From: Eonycteris spelaea
Taxonomy: Eukaryota > Chordata > Mammalia > Chiroptera > Pteropodidae
DNA length: 64,000 nucleotides
Assembly (NCBI GenBank): GCA_003508835.1
Contig: PUFA01000007.1
Span: 18,375,001 to 18,439,000 of the forward strand
Direction: 5' to 3'
Part shown: positions 1-12,902 of the stretch, one piece after another
Position numbering within the stretch: the stretch's first letter is position 1
Layout of the letters: each line of letters begins with the position of its first letter
The notes under the pieces: generated by a model
Seen by the model: only the letters and a program-made list of their open reading frames with translations
The model's database searches: none
Told to the model about the DNA's origin: nothing
Program-made: the position numbers and the translations under genes

Positions 1-1970
1 CGTAAATGGGCCCAAGTAAAGATAGAATTTCTTCCCCAGTTGTGTTGTATTGGTTACTGCAAACATTTTTTTTTTTAAATATTACTTTAAAATAATAATT
101 TAGGAAAACTTTATAAGAACACCATATATATTTTAAGATAATTGTAGTCTCATAATTAAAGTTTTTGAAACCTGGTTTAAAAAGTGTACTTGATTTCCAC
201 CTTATCACATGTCTTTTTATCATACACTAGGATCACACAAATGAGAATGACCCACATAACTAACTAGGAAATAGATTTCAATTGGATTCTAACTAGAAAA
301 TGGAATCCAAGCTATTGGTAGCATCTTTTGAACAAATGATTTAGGAAGAGTGTCTAAATATATTGAAAATATTATTTCTATCGCTGCCAACAACCTAACC
401 TTAGGAGAAAATTGTGAAAAAATTGTTGATCTTCACTATAGACTTTTATTTGCTCCTAATTTCTTGGTATCATTACTCCAAGAAAACGTTCTAGGTTGAT
501 GAACACGTCTACATACTGTGATGGTAGCACACCCCAGCTCCACAGGGACAGGAGTATCTTATGCTGAAGACACTTCTGGATCTCATCCTATTAATTTCTT
601 CATCTGTTCATTCATATCCTTTATGACAAACCAGTAAATGTAAGTACATGTTTCCTGAGTTCCGAGAGCCATTCTAGCAAATTATTAAACCCAAGGAGGC
701 AGTCATGGAAATCCTAATTTATAGCTGTTGGTCAGAAGTACAGGTGACAACCTGGGATTTGTGATTGGTGCCTGAAGTGGGAGCAGTCTTATGGGACTGA
801 GTTCTTACCCTGTGGGATCTGACACTAACTCCAGGTAGATTGTGTCAGAACTGCATTAAATTGTAAAACACTCAGCTGGTGTTGGAGAATTGCTTGATGT
901 GTGGAAAACACACATCTGTTATCGGAAGTTGTGTGAGAGTAAAGGAGAAATATAGCAGTGTTTTAATGAATGAAGTAGAAGGGCTAAGCATTAATCAAAT
1001 AACCCTGATAGAATACTGTGCATACGCTCTATAACTCAATTACTGATTTCATTTCACTCAAGAGAATTCAACAATTATGCTAAACATCATGTTGTGGGAG
1101 CTTCTTGAGGTAAGCTCATGGCACGCTTTTTGAAAATGAACTGCAATGCAAACAGATTTGCTTTGGGGAATGAGAGCTGATGTTCACTACTTCGGCATGT
1201 CTGCCATCTTAGGAAAGAGCAACCCTTTCCTGAGCGTGAAATATTTCTCCCGAGATTGTTACAGCCCAATTGCTGTAGATTATTTTAAACATTGACTCAC
1301 AAGCTCAGAAAAATCTTAACAAGACAGATCAGAATAAGAGTCAGCGTTTGTACAGGCTGTGGCTGTTTGCAAATTAAGAAGCTCTGATAAAATATAATCA
1401 GAGGGGAAAAAATTTCACACAGAGAAATCCTGGAGTGGGTAGGGAGTAAGAAAGGGGTATTGAGAAAAGCATTGGAAAAGGTGAGTAAGTCTTATTGTAG
1501 CTTAATTCTTAGGAATCACAGACATATTGCTTGTAAACAAAAAGGAAAAAGTGTGATGCACAAATAGAAAATAGGTGAGGAGAGACTAATTTATAATGCG
1601 AAAAAATAATAGATGAGGGTCTGTACTTTGCCACCTAAGTAAGTAGCTGTGCACATTTATTGGAAATGAATACTCTATTTAAGCTAGCTAATCTCCTGCT
1701 TTCCTTGCCACTATTTTCAAATAAATGAAACATTTTAAAATTGGCCGTAATTTGCCCTTCTCGCCTCAATTCTTATCCTTCACCACACACTCTCTGCCCA
1801 ATCCAATATTATACTTAAGCCATTTTTGAAAAATTGTTTTGTCTTAACTGACCACATTTGTTTCCCTGAAGTTAAATACTGTGATGATTAAATGAGGCAA
1901 TTTTCTCTTTCGTCTTTGGTTAATGAGCTTTTAATGTAAACAGTCAGATAGTAAATGTTTTTGTGAATAA
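1..1970. other. Mostly single-copy intergenic DNA
   Basis: I see no repeat family I can name and no convincing gene. The short ORFs have no domain and poor start contexts. The stretch 1090-1300 is less AT-rich, lacks simple-sequence drift and looks like a possible conserved noncoding element, but that is only an impression. Old unrecognised repeats may be present. Confidence 0.4.
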
Positions 1971-1972
1971 TT

Positions 1973-2146
1973 AGGGCCATCCAGTCTCTCTGTCACAAGT
2001 CCTGAACTTCGCCATCTTAGCGCAAAAGAGGCCATAGGCAATATGCAAGCAAACGATCAATAGCAGCTGTGTTCCAATAAAGCATTGTTTACGAAAACAG
2101 CCAACAGTCTGGATTTGGCCCAGGTGCTGTGGTTTTCTGACCGCTG
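1973..2146 (+). mobile_element. hAT-Charlie MITE remnant (MER1/MER3-like)
   Basis: The stretch follows the known short Charlie consensus: a gccat-start block, then gcgcaaaagaggccatag, then a gctgtgttccaataaag segment, ending in a ggatttggccc segment. The family is non-autonomous and was moved by a hAT transposase. Two further copies lie at 55240-55454 (same orientation) and 61752-61906 (opposite). Termini are eroded. The strand is arbitrary. Confidence 0.65.
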
Positions 2147-2149
2147 GTG

Positions 2150-2192
2150 TAGAACCCAGCACATAATAAATGCTCAGTAAATGTAAACTCTT
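2150..2192 (+). repeat. MIR/L2-type 3' tail scrap
   Basis: A cagcacataataaatgctc motif followed by agtaaatgt matches the 3' ends shared by MIR and L2. It directly abuts the Charlie remnant, which may have landed in or beside it. Too short to assign to a family. Confidence 0.4.
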
Positions 2193-2367
2193 CAGGAGCT
2201 ACCAGCTTCTTCCTTTTAGAATGGTATTCTCCCCTCCATCTCTTCTTTTCCTCTAGAGAACTCCTACTTACCTTGGTCATATGAATCCTTTCATCTGTAT
2301 CTCCAGGAAGATTTTCCCACTGTTATTTTCGTTATTATAATCTCTAGTTCAATCCCGTTTGTTGCTG

Positions 2368-2535
2368 TTTTCAATGTGCCAGGTACAATACTCACTGTTT
2401 TACAAATATTTTCTTAGCGTTCGCAAACTGTCATGCAGCAATTATTTTCATGTCTATTTTCATAGATAAGGAAATTATTTTGTAAAAAGGTTAAATAATG
2501 CTCCTCAAGTCACTCACTTTCTCTGTAAATACTCC
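2368..2535 (-). repeat. MIR SINE, reverse strand
   Basis: The order is reverse-MIR: a gtgccaggtacaatactc block, then a catagataaggaaattatt block like the antisense of the MIR core, then a aagtcactcac stretch. It is an old tRNA-derived, L2-mobilised SINE with no tRNA function. Quite diverged. Confidence 0.5.
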
Positions 2536-2559
2536 TTTCTCTGTGCACTCACTGCCAAA

Positions 2560-3540
2560 CATGGCACATGCATTTAGTAATTACATTGCATTGTCATTAA
2601 GGTAAGTTCCTCCTGTCTTCTTGGCCATGCTATGAGATATCTGAAGGCAGAGTTCTTGGCTTGTGCATATAAGCTTGACATTTCATTGAAGATTTTTCTC
2701 AATTCCCAATTTTTTCTAATCGAAGCACAAAAAATCCTGAAATTCATAATTAAATACTTAGATATTATTAGGGAATTTCCAAGGCATAGAAATAGAAATA
2801 TAAAAGAAAGAATATGAAACAAGAAGAATAAAATGAAGTCTAGACATGCATTAAATATAGATATGCATACAATAAATTAATGGATGTGGGAGAGGTAATA
2901 TTTTTAAAAGAAAGAAAAAAATGAAAGTAAAATTTTAAGAATTTATACAAGTCTTTTAACTCAGGAGGCATAATTAAATTCAAAGTATGAAAAAAAAAAA
3001 CAGAAAAACCTACAAAAGATTTATTGCAAGAAAAACTTCAAAACCCCCAAACAAAGAGAAACTCTCATATCCGGTGAGAAACAGATTGATAATGTATAAG
3101 GTAAAACAATTAAGAGGATACACATCAAAGAGGAAATTTTAAATCAGAAAGTAAAATAATATTTTCCAGCTGCAGAGACAAAAATCTCTTAACTTAGAAT
3201 TGTAACTTTTAGTTAAAATACAATTGAAAAATTGGAAAGAAAGAAAATGATCCTGGATGTTAGATATAATGATTGTACAAAATCATAGCAATATAGTTTA
3301 ATTTATATATTTAAAAGTTTGTAAAAAACTAAAATATTGAACAAAAATAGCATGTATAAAGGGTACAAGACTGAAATTTAGGTGTTCGAAATTTCTCATA
3401 TTATTTGGAAGCAGGGCAACAAAATTGAATAAATTTAGATTTTGTTAAATTGAATATCCATGCTCTCATTTTAATGATTAAAGAATAAATATGAATGTGC
3501 ATAACTTCCAAATTTATAGAATAAAAAATACTTAATTAGA
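2560..3540. other. Unassigned AT-rich stretch
   Basis: A/T-rich with short A runs, such as the one near 2990-3000, and no recognisable family. Its composition and its position before clear L1 fragments suggest degraded LINE sequence. The opposing ORFs at 2574-2822 show no family features. Confidence 0.35.
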
Positions 3541-3599
3541 AATCTTAATTTCACACAAAGTCAGAAGGCAGGAAAAAAAAAATTAAAAGCAGAGCATAT

Positions 3600-4030
3600 A
3601 AAACAATAAAATATAACAGTATGAATAAATCCAAATATATCAGTAATCACAATAAGAATTAAATTAATGTTAATATATTACATATTATATGTTTATTAGA
3701 ATTAAATTAATCAGTTAAAAACCAAAGATCCTCAGGTTAGATTTCTTTTACTCAACTATATAATTATTGCCACACTTAAAACATAAATATAAAGGTATAT
3801 TCAAATTTTAGAAAGATGGAAATATAAAAATCAGGCAATTTATAAGTAAAGTAAGTATGGAGTGGTATAAAATCTACATTCAAAAAGTTTTAAGAATTGA
3901 AAATTGAATAAAACTATCATTTCATTCAGATTATATGACAACGTACTCATGAAAAAATGAACATCAATAAAATAAACAGATGCAGTAAGACTTTTCACCA
4001 AGGTTACTTGATATAAATGTATATTCAAAA
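3600..4030 (+). mobile_element. Old L1 fragment
   Basis: An atatcagtaatcacaataag motif, then accaaagatcctcaggtt, then a caactatataattattgcc segment and an acttaaaacataaatataaa segment follow the order of an old mammalian L1 internal region. All frames are broken, so no protein is encoded. Confidence 0.6.
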
Positions 4031-4669
4031 ACAATGGTGGCTAAAGTGGGGAGTTCTAGTTTTTCTATAACAGTGTAAGCCCACTATTGCCCATCTCTAA
4101 ATATAAAAAAAGAAAAAATTTGAGCCAATAAATACACTAAATACAACACAATTCTGAGCAAAAACACAATCAAAGACAATAACAGCAACAAAAATAAACA
4201 CAAGTAGGTGATTGTGAAACAGAGTTGGAGCTTGAAGAAGCAATGTGTGTACAACCCATATGATTTAAATATCTCCTTTGTTTCCTGGCTTTGTCCTAAA
4301 TGTAAATCTCAGTTCAGAGCAGTATAGTGACCTGGCATTTTAAAAGTCTAATATGACCCTATATTTTTGACTAGGAGAATGAGGAAATAGAACCCCCACA
4401 GGTACAACACTTAGTCTAACCCTGAGTTGCATGTGCATAGGGTAAATCCAAACCAATAAAACAAAGGATTAGAACTGAGATTTAAATCATCACCCATAGA
4501 CTACAAGATATAACTTACAGCCTAAACCCAACCATGTTGGGAAAAAAGTCCATATTCTCCAAAGGAAAATGAGAGGACCCAGGATCTACACAGTGCAACT
4601 TTCGTAATTACTCAGAATGCACAGAACCTGGGATCTGATTGTCTAAGACTAAGACCACCAGTAAATGCT

Positions 4670-4745
4670 AACCCAAGATAAATTAGATACAGGAACTATC
4701 AGACAAAAACTTTAAACAGTCATTTTAACTATGCTTTATCAGATA
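4670..4745 (+). mobile_element. Possible old L1 scrap
   Basis: A ggaactatcagacaaaaac motif followed by tttaaacagtcattttaac resembles a motif near the 5' part of old L1 elements. It sits between two better L1 fragments of the same strand, so it may belong to one broken insertion. Short and diverged. Confidence 0.35.
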
Positions 4746-4959
4746 AATAAACAAATAGATAGATAAATACCTCATTCATTTTAAATGAATAGAAAATTAT
4801 CTAAATAGTGATATTTTTAGTAAAGAAATTACAATTGCTCTTCAAAATTTTCCTTCTAAAACACTAGGTTCATATGATTTCACTAGTGAATTCTATCAAA
4901 TATTCATGGGAAAAGTTATACAGATCTGATATAATTTTTTTAATTGAGAAGTAGTTATT

Positions 4960-6015
4960 ATTTTTCATTGTAACCTTTATACTAAAACATGACAAAGACA
5001 TATAGAGGATAATATATCATGACCAAGTAGGATTTATTAGAAGATTGCAAGAGTGGTTCAATATTCAAAAATTAGTCCCAGTAATGTATCGTATTAGTGG
5101 AATTAAAAAATATATATATTACATTTTATACATTTTAATAAATGTATAAAAAATTATTGGCAATATTTTTAAGTATGATAAAAAATACAGTAAGCCAATA
5201 ACAGCAGGAAAATTCCTGAACCTGATAAAAGGCATCTAGAAATAAAACTACAGTCAAACTCATACTTAATAATTAAAAACTAAATTGTTGGCCCTGAGTT
5301 TGGAACAAGGTGAGGATGCTTGCTTTCACCACTTAAAAAAATAACAAGATTGGAAAGAAATAAGTAAAGATTGTCCCCATTTTCAGATATTTTAATATAA
5401 TTTCTTACTTAGAAAATCCCAAGAAATCTACAAAACAACTATTGGAACTAATAAATTAATTTAACAAAGTTGCAAGATGAAAAGTTACATGAAAAAGCAA
5501 TTGTATTCTTATATGCAAGTAACAAAAAATTGAAAAATAAGCTTTAAGAACATACATAATACCTAGGAACAAATCTACAAAAGATGTCTAAGATCTCTTC
5601 ACTCAAAATTACAAAAATTTACTAAGAGAAATTAAAGGGGACCTAACTAAGTGGGTGGATATAACATGATCATGAATTAGAAGACCCAATAATATCCCAA
5701 TCACAACTCCATCAGGAATTTGTATAAGAAGTGCTAAACTGATTATAAAATTTGTAAAGAATCTAGAATGTAAGGAATCCAGAAATAAAAAATAATAATT
5801 TTATCCAGAATAATAAAAAAAAGTAACTCCTATTCCAACTTCGCAGGACCTACTCAACCTGGTTTCAAGGCTTATACTAATAAAGCTATGGTAATTAAGA
5901 TATTCGGTTTTAACACAAAGAAAGATTTATAGACTGATGCCTCAGAAATGAGAGTCTAGAAATAGACCCACACATCTTAATTCAATTTATTTTCAACAAA
6001 GTTGCTAAGGCAACT
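4960..6015 (+). mobile_element. Old L1 ORF2 fragment (reverse-transcriptase part)
   Basis: Several blocks follow L1 ORF2 in order: gtaggatttattagaagatt, gtggttcaatattcaaaa, cctgataaaaggcatctag, ggaacaaggtgaggatgc with tttcaccactt, and near 5985 ttcaacaaagttgctaagg. The middle blocks correspond to the reverse-transcriptase region. Stops and frameshifts throughout make it a dead copy. Divergence looks high, arguing for an old subfamily. Confidence 0.75.
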
Positions 6016-6284
6016 GAATGGGTAAAGAAACTTTTTGTTTGTTTCAGAATTCCCTCCTGAAACTCTGTATTATCTCCAGGTTATTAGTTACCTTCAGCAT
6101 CATCTTGAGAAGTACTTTTAACTACCTTCACTGTTACTGGACCCCACATCTTTGTGTTAACTCATTTCTTCTCTTCTTTTTGTGGAGCACATATCTTTTT
6201 AAAACGGACATACTTTTCTTGAGAATTTGCACGTCTCTAATGAAAAATTATACAGAAATAAATAATTTTGAATAAAATTCATAA

Positions 6285-6425
6285 AAATGAATAAACTGCT
6301 ATAAATCAAACAACATGGATGAATCGCAGATATTTTTTGAAACAAAGAAGCTGATCACAAGAGAGTCTAATTACAACAAGTTCAAAAACAGGAAAAAAAA
6401 AATATGTATCCTGATCAAAAATCCT
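6285..6425 (+). mobile_element. Old L1 3' UTR fragment
   Basis: An acaacatggatgaatcgcag motif and a gaagctgatcacaagagagt motif match a sequence common in the 3' UTR of L1M subfamilies. It lies downstream of the ORF2 fragment on the same strand. The intervening 6018-6280 does not match, so an insertion or rearrangement is likely. Confidence 0.6.
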
Positions 6426-6639
6426 ATCTGTGGTTTTCTGTGTTTAGGAAGTGACACAGAGAAGCTTGACCTCAAAGGGGTAAAAGACAATTTGCTGAGA
6501 AGTGAAAATTCTCTACATTTTGATTGGAGTTCTAGTTACATAGATATTTACATTTTCAAAAGTCATTGACCTTAAATATATACTTAAATTGTGTGGATTT
6601 TGTTGTTTGTAGATTATCTCTCAAGAAAATTGATTAAAA

Positions 6640-6835
6640 TAGTTTTTAAATGTTTTCTTATAATGTACAGATATACTTTTTTGGTTTTGCTATACATATA
6701 AATTTTATTAATAATGTACACTTATATAAAATGTACAATTTTGAACAGTTTTGAAAATATATATAGTATGTATATATAGTATCTATATAGTTTTACTGAA
6801 TATATATTGTCTACGTATTATATATATAGAGAAAA
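6640..6835. repeat. AT-rich low-complexity DNA
   Basis: Runs of tatata and tatgtata steps with no unit kept for long. It leads directly into the GATA microsatellite. Confidence 0.6.
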
Positions 6836-6872
6836 GAGAGATAGATAGATGATAGATGATAGATAGATAGAT
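6836..6872 (+). repeat. (GATA)n microsatellite
   Basis: Repeats of gata interrupted by gatgata units. Others of this type lie at 32158-32302 and 47172-47232. Confidence 0.9.
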
Positions 6873-6899
6873 TCTCATAAAACTACTACAAGTCTGGAT

Positions 6900-7850
6900 A
6901 ATGATCATTTCTACTATACCATGGTAGTCACATCATGTGTGTGTCCTAAATCCTCATAAAAAAAATTTTTTTGCTCTTTTTTGAATGGCACTGGTCTATC
7001 TCAATGCTTTCCAATATTTTTTCTCCTATCCCTCTATGTATCAGGAACAAATCTCAGACAAGTCAATCTAGCTCTAAATAATTAAATGTGTAAGTTCCAG
7101 AGTCAGAGAAACCTTAAAGAATGTCGGTCACCTAAGGCTTCAAGAACAATGAGGTTTGAGATCAGAAAGCTCCTGAGTTTTTTTATCCTCTTTAAACTCC
7201 AAAAGTTTCATCTCCCAGTCAAAGATTTCCTCACTCAAAGGCAAAAAAATGGCAGGATTGTTGTCTCAGTCTATTTCAGGGTAGCATTTGTTTTCACCTC
7301 TTCCAAACCACTTCCTGATGCTAACTGAATTTCCACTTAACTCAACAGTTGGCCTAATTGATATTTCTGTACCACTCCTATCATCTCTTCTTTCCTCTCT
7401 TTTCTTCCATCTTAGAACTTTGAGAGGTGAGAGAATGACAAGGCCAACACTCTCAGGGACAGATTGTGACAATGTGGCAATAAATTAGAATTCAGATTCC
7501 ATTTTTCCCAGCGCCCATGCTCATTCTACCTCATCTGGCTTCGATCCCATCTTCTTGTCCTTGTTTTGTTTCCCGTCTGCTCTTTCTTTCCATGAGTTGC
7601 ATTTCTGGTGCCAGGTGGGAACAACAGCTGAACACTGTGGAGGCATAAGATTTGGAGAGCTGGATGAGGCTGCTAATGAAGCGCTCTAGCAAAACAATTC
7701 CGTTCCAGCCACGGTGATGGATGGCATCGCTGGAGAAAAACCCATAAAAAGTGCTCAAGTTTTCTCATGAATCCTCAGTTTCTTTTGAAAAACTGAGATT
7801 TTATCAAATGATACAGTAAGACATCTGTTTCCTCCAGCAGTGACTTCCAG
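6900..7850. other. Unassigned single-copy-like DNA
   Basis: I recognise no family here. Overlapping short ORFs on both strands at 7086-7490 and 7531-7758 have no domains. The 7500-7760 part is less AT-rich than its surroundings. Confidence 0.35.
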
Positions 7851-7985
7851 ATGGGGCAATGTGATACTGACTAGGGCCCAAGACCAATCCCTTATTGAAT
7901 TGATCTAAGTTCTAATTGCAATTTTTCGTCTTTAGAATAGGAATCATATAAGGTTGTTATTAATTTTACAAGGGTATGTACACTT
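7850..7985 (+). repeat. Probable MIR SINE
   Basis: A tctttagaataggaatcat block followed by aaggttgttattaat follows the central and 3' part of MIR. The 5' part is eroded. Weak call. Confidence 0.4.
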
Positions 7986-8019
7986 CACGAAAAATTCAGG
8001 GAGGATGCGAAAAGGTCAT

Positions 8020-8125
8020 TTATTCACTTGTCGACAAATATTTACCAACTGTCTATTATGTGCCGGGCACTCTGTTAGGTTCCGCTGTCGTTATTTACAT
8101 GTGGCCCACAGAGAACTATAGCTAA
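8020..8125 (-). repeat. L2 3' end, reverse strand
   Basis: A gacaaatatttaccaactgt block then ctattatgtgccgggcac is the antisense of the L2 3' terminus, a common LINE fossil. Only the terminal ~100 bases are clear. Confidence 0.65.
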
Positions 8126-8129
8126 ATTG

Positions 8130-9470
8130 GTGTGTACGCTTCCCTGAGTTAAGGAAAATTTCCTACTACATTTACATTTCTCAAGAGGAAAACAGCAAAA
8201 ATTCTAAGCTATCATTAAATGCTATTGCTGCAAGATGACTTGCACATGACAAAGCCATCAATAATTTGGGGTCATGTTCTGTGGGGCTTAGCGATTATCG
8301 TGAAGAGATCTCTTATCAATTTAGGAGTGATAAAGCATAAGGAAAAGTATTACACTTATATTTCTAAAATAAAGTTTATATAGAAGCAACACAGATTAAA
8401 TCTAAGTGATAAACAATAACACTACACCAATTTGCTTGTTGACATTTCAATAGCAATTTACTTATTTAAACTGGTCTCATTAGAGCCTTTTGGTACATCC
8501 ATCGCTAGTACCCAAACAGCCAGAGGAAAGTGAAACCAGAGGAGTAATTTATCTTGTGGTCAAGCTCTACTATACCATTTGCTATACTAACAATTCTTTC
8601 TCTATAATGATAGCTGCTCCACAAAATCCATTAGGGCAGAAACCTGGCAACAAGACACAAAACTCATTTGAGTAAGATTTCAGGCTTTGAGACTACCTAA
8701 TGTGACTCATAGTTCTTTAAATGAGACAATTGAGGCCCAGCAAAATTATTTATGGACTTTAGCCTTGGCAAAAATAGAGGATGTGCTTGTTTTTAAACAG
8801 GTGACAGCAATATTAATATTGACTATAGATAACTATTGAGTTTCTGCTTTTCATGCTTTTTCTCTTTTCTTTTTTGCTCCTCTGTCTGTCCGTCTCTCCT
8901 ATTGCCTCTTTTCTCCCATTCTGTCTTTGATATATTGTACTTTGTTCCAAAAATAATTTGTTGGTTGATATTGCAATAGAATGTAGTAAAAAAAAAAATG
9001 GTACCAGAACAACAAAATATTTAAATGCAAATTATCCTAGTCTGTGTCATCTGAAGTAGTAACAATGTTACAGGAAGAGAATTGCGATTGTTTGTGACTA
9101 TTATTTAAAATTGCATTTTGACATTTTTCAGACTAATAGCTTGCGATCCATTATTGTATCAAAAATATAACTTGCATTATGAGAGACAGAACAAAAAAGA
9201 AGGGAGAAACATTGAATTTTTTGCACTCTTCCTTTAAAATAGAAAAGTAGATAAGAAATAAAGCAAAAAAGAACTTTCTAAGGAATTATATGCAACTGAG
9301 ATTGGCCTGTATGATCATTCAGTGTTATTAAGGATGCGTAAGCAGAATGAGTGTTTCAGAATATTTCTACAAAGCACAAATTGCAGGGCATGAATTCAAA
9401 AGCATTTTGGAAAAAGAAAATGAGATCATGTGCTTCCCTCATTCACTTCTCTGCCAATGTATGCCACCAC
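8130..9470. other. Unassigned AT-rich DNA
   Basis: No recognisable repeat or gene. Short T-rich and A-rich runs occur near 8870 and 8988. Short ORFs, such as 8490-8675, show nothing family-like. Confidence 0.35.
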
Positions 9471-9471
9471 C

Positions 9472-9645
9472 CTCTGTCCCTCTCTTTGTCTTTGTCTCTA
9501 TCTCTATCTCTTTCTCTGTCTCTCTCTTTCTCTGCATTCTCATCTTTATTTTGTCCTTCCTTCTATTCATTCTTCCTTCCTCTCTCATCCTCTTGTTCTT
9601 ACTCTGACTCTCATTCTCCTTTCATTCTCTCTCATAGTAGGAAAT
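9472..9645 (+). repeat. (TCTC/TCTTTG)n pyrimidine tract
   Basis: A polypyrimidine microsatellite of tctc, tctt and tcta units, continuing as ttcctt and tctcat. Three overlapping frames stay open through it, giving Ser/Leu/Phe-rich translations that are artefacts of the repeat. Confidence 0.85.
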
Positions 9646-9649
9646 TTTA

Positions 9650-10975
9650 AGCTCTCATCATGTCCTTCTGTACTTGATACAAACGCTGACTATTACATAA
9701 GCTTGTGAAACATAGTTGTGTTTTAACAACTTTAAACAGCAAGATCCCCAGAGATGCCAAGATGAAATTAATTCATTTCAGACATATCAAAGCCAGTCTT
9801 TCAGGAAGGGAACCAATTCCTGACTTTGGGAATGACCAACATTTCTATGCACAATTGGCTGCTTTGTTTCCAAACTAGATAGCAGTCCAAGAATTTGGGA
9901 TGATGCCCGGCATATGCTTAGATTTTCCTTGTAAAATGTGCTCTCATAAATGAATTTGAGATTCATTTATACTATAATAAATAACTGAAGGACATTTAGA
10001 GTGCTAGAAAAGAGATTACAGTTTTTAAAGGTGTAACCCTTAGTCTGGTAGGTTTAAGTTCATTAAGTTGAGAGGTTGGTTACCTTGAGTTATTGAAATC
10101 AAATATATCACAAGACAATCTCACACCCTTCCAACAGACGACATTGGTTGGCCCTGTGAAGAGAAAAGTAATAAAGAGAAAGAGAAAGAAGTAAAAAGAA
10201 AAGGGGAAAAGCATTAAGGACACAGTACAAATTAAATTTTAAATGCCCAATTAATGTGTGGCCACAATGTTAGCTTGTATGTAAAAGAGCTAAATTAGAT
10301 TATATAATCTAATCACTAGAATGTATCCTTTTTAATCAAAATGACCTCTTCTAACACCCTTTGCCATTTTCCTATATCTTTTAGTTTTATATTCTCCTGG
10401 GTTTTCTTCTTCATTATAATGTCTGAGGTATATTTTTTGTTTAAGTAAAAGAAAAAGGATCTTTGAACTGTACCTTGGACTTTTCATAGGAAAAAAACAA
10501 AACAAGAAATCAAAGGATGTGCTAAATAAATATTGCTGGAGTGAGCATCTTAGGGTCATGCCCTCAAACTTCAACTAAGACTTTCTCAAAATAAATCATG
10601 AATTAATTCAATCCTTTCTCAAGTAAAGAGTAAAACTATACCCATACTCATGTGTTATAGATATTTCCTTTACCTCTCAGAATTGTCTCTCTTTCTTAAA
10701 GTATTATTAAGTTTCTGCTATATTAATTTACTAAACTTTTAAAAATCATTTCTGAGGCTAGCCTTTGAGATTGGCTAACACTCAATGTAAACATGTCTCT
10801 AAATTCTTTTACTGAAAGATTCAGTGGTGTCTTGACAAGTGATACATTTTAGAGCGAGATAAGTTTTGGTTGCAAACTATGCCCCTTGTTAATTGTCAGT
10901 ATTTATATGTGTTATTTAACTTCCTTAAACACAAGTTACTTGGCCATAATATGAAATATTGAATTGGTCCATCTC
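9650..10975. other. Unassigned DNA
   Basis: No family recognised. A purine-rich tract lies at 10160-10215. The reverse ORF at 10332-10574 has no domain. Confidence 0.35.
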
Positions 10976-10982
10976 ATATTGT

Positions 10983-11400
10983 TGATATGAAAACTAACAA
11001 AGCAGGACTTCAACATGGCAGTTACTTGAACACTGACCTGGCTGTCTAGCCAGTTAACTTGTAGTGTAGATTTGATTTTGGTGCAAGAATCCTTAATGGA
11101 GATCCTCATGGAGTCTGAACATTATAGATCCCAGCTGGTTTAGATGGGATCTTCTGCTGGAGTTTGCTAGACAAACTGTACCCATGCAGCCCAGGACCTA
11201 CCTATTTGATAAGACCAGAAATCACCAATCAGTACTCTTAGCTTTTTTAGTGTGTCAGAGAAAGTTTGGGTTTCTTGACTTTAATCAACCCCATTTTACC
11301 ATGTTCTCCCTCCGAGTCTTACACTTTGTGTTATACTGGATTTCTGCCTGAAAATTAATAAAGAAAAAGTTTTACATTCATTCAAACCAATAGACATTAG
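10983..11400 (+). mobile_element. Possible solo LTR
   Basis: The block is less AT-rich than its flanks, starts near a tgttgatatgaaaacta motif, and has an AATAAA at about 11357 late in the block, where an LTR would carry its poly(A) signal. No adjoining retroviral genes are visible. I could not place a family and the boundaries are guesses. Confidence 0.35.
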
Positions 11401-12512
11401 CTTGCCGCCTCTGTCCTTACATTGTAGAATCAAATTGTAGACATGGGTTGTGTTAAGGTTTCATGACATTACAATGTGTTTCAGGAAAAAGTTTCAATAT
11501 CTAAATGCCTCTACCAGAACTTTTCATTGTCAGGGAAGGTCCAGTCCATACTGTTACCCCAGACAAGCTAGAGTAGTCTGATATCTCTTTAAATATATAT
11601 GCTATTAATATTTTTTACACTGATTTACAGAGAAGGATAAATACTGCATGGAATAAGGGCAAAGGGTGACAAAGGAAGATCTCTATTTATAATTTTTAGG
11701 CTCTCTTTTATTATACTAGAAACTCAGCTTAGGTCCCAAAGGTACAAACTCACTAACCAATCAAATACCTTATAGCTAACCATACCTAGTTTCTTTAGAA
11801 GAAGAAAGTTTACCAACCTTTATTCCCAATATAAACTTGGGTGTCACCAATTCCCCTCCCAAATAAGTAGCTTATTAAAGTAGTCCTTCCAATGCTTAGA
11901 AATTTCCTGAGAGGTCCATCTTGCTATAATACCAATATTTATTGTGTATATATGTGTCCCTGTGTGTGTGTATCTGACAACTGTCCCTTTGGTTATCCTT
12001 CTGGGACTAGTGGGGGGTAGGGTACATTTTGCCTCCAGAAAGCTATGGAGTACGCAATTCCAAATATATTAATTAAATCACCCACAATCTCACACTAAAC
12101 TCAAAGATGAAAATTTAGTTCCTATTTACTTTCTATACCAAATTAAATCCAGCTTCATATCTCAAAGACCTTTAGACATTACACATTAAGATTAATTGAT
12201 ACAAAAGAAGATACTCATTATAAAATCTCAACGAGATGCACCAATGTAGAAATTAAATCCCTTCCCCAAATTGAATTACTTGAAATAAATAAATTCAAGA
12301 TTAAACCCCTTTGCTGTTGTAAATTCAAATCCAAAGGAAATAATCTTGTTCTTAAGAGTTAAAGGACAAAAACGGTTCAAGATTCTTAAACTGTGTGAAG
12401 AATTAAAGTCCTCGCCAATTTTTTTATACTGCTTTCTCTTAGCTAGATGACTTCCTCATACTTGGTAGGGTTGAAGTTTGGCCATTATCAGCACTGTTTT
12501 CACTAGACAGCT
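11400..12512. other. Unassigned DNA upstream of the MaLR LTR
   Basis: No gene and no named repeat. A short (TG)n run lies near 11944-11972. Part could be degraded internal sequence of a retroelement linked to the LTR at 12513, but I see no retroviral coding motif. Confidence 0.3.
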
Positions 12513-12902
12513 ATATGTATTAATTTGCCAGGGATGTCATAACAAAATACCACAGACTGGGTGCTTTAAATAACAAAAAATTATTTTCTTACAATTCTGG
12601 GGTCTAAAAGTCCAAGATCAAGGTGTCAGCAGGGTTGGTTTCTTCTGAGGTCTTTCTCCTTCACACTGTGTCCTCACGTGGTCATCTCTTTGTCTATGCA
12701 CATGTCTGGTGTCTCTCTGTGTGTACAAATTTCCTATTCTTAAAAGGACATCAGTCATATTGGATCAGGGCCCACCTTAAGGACCTATTTTAATTTAATC
12801 ACCTCATTAAAACCTCATCTCCAAATGCATGCACTCTGAGGTACTGGGGATTAGGACCTTCAACAAGTCAATTTTGAGGAAACACAATTTAGCCTAAAAC
12901 AA
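12513..12902 (-). mobile_element. MaLR (MLT1/MST-type) solo LTR, reverse strand
   Basis: Read on the reverse strand it begins near tgttttaggctaaattgtg and continues with the order of MLT1/MST LTRs: a tgaggttttaatgaggtg block, a gtccttttaagaataggaa block, a acagagagacaccagacatg block, a cacgtgaggacacag block, a accttgatcttggacttt block, and a 3' end of accaccc-type followed by ctgtggtattttgttatgac. The length, about 390 bp, fits a complete LTR. MaLRs are non-autonomous ERVL relatives. No partner LTR or internal sequence is clear, so it is probably solo. Confidence 0.88.

Noticed and set aside
9347..9708. Three overlapping ORFs rich in Ser, Leu and Phe that look like membrane proteins
   Set aside because: They are translations of a TCTC/TCTT microsatellite in all three frames.
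12513..12902. Part of a complete provirus
   Set aside because: No second LTR, primer-binding site or retroviral coding sequence is visible next to it. The same applies to the LTRs at 27009 and 57585.
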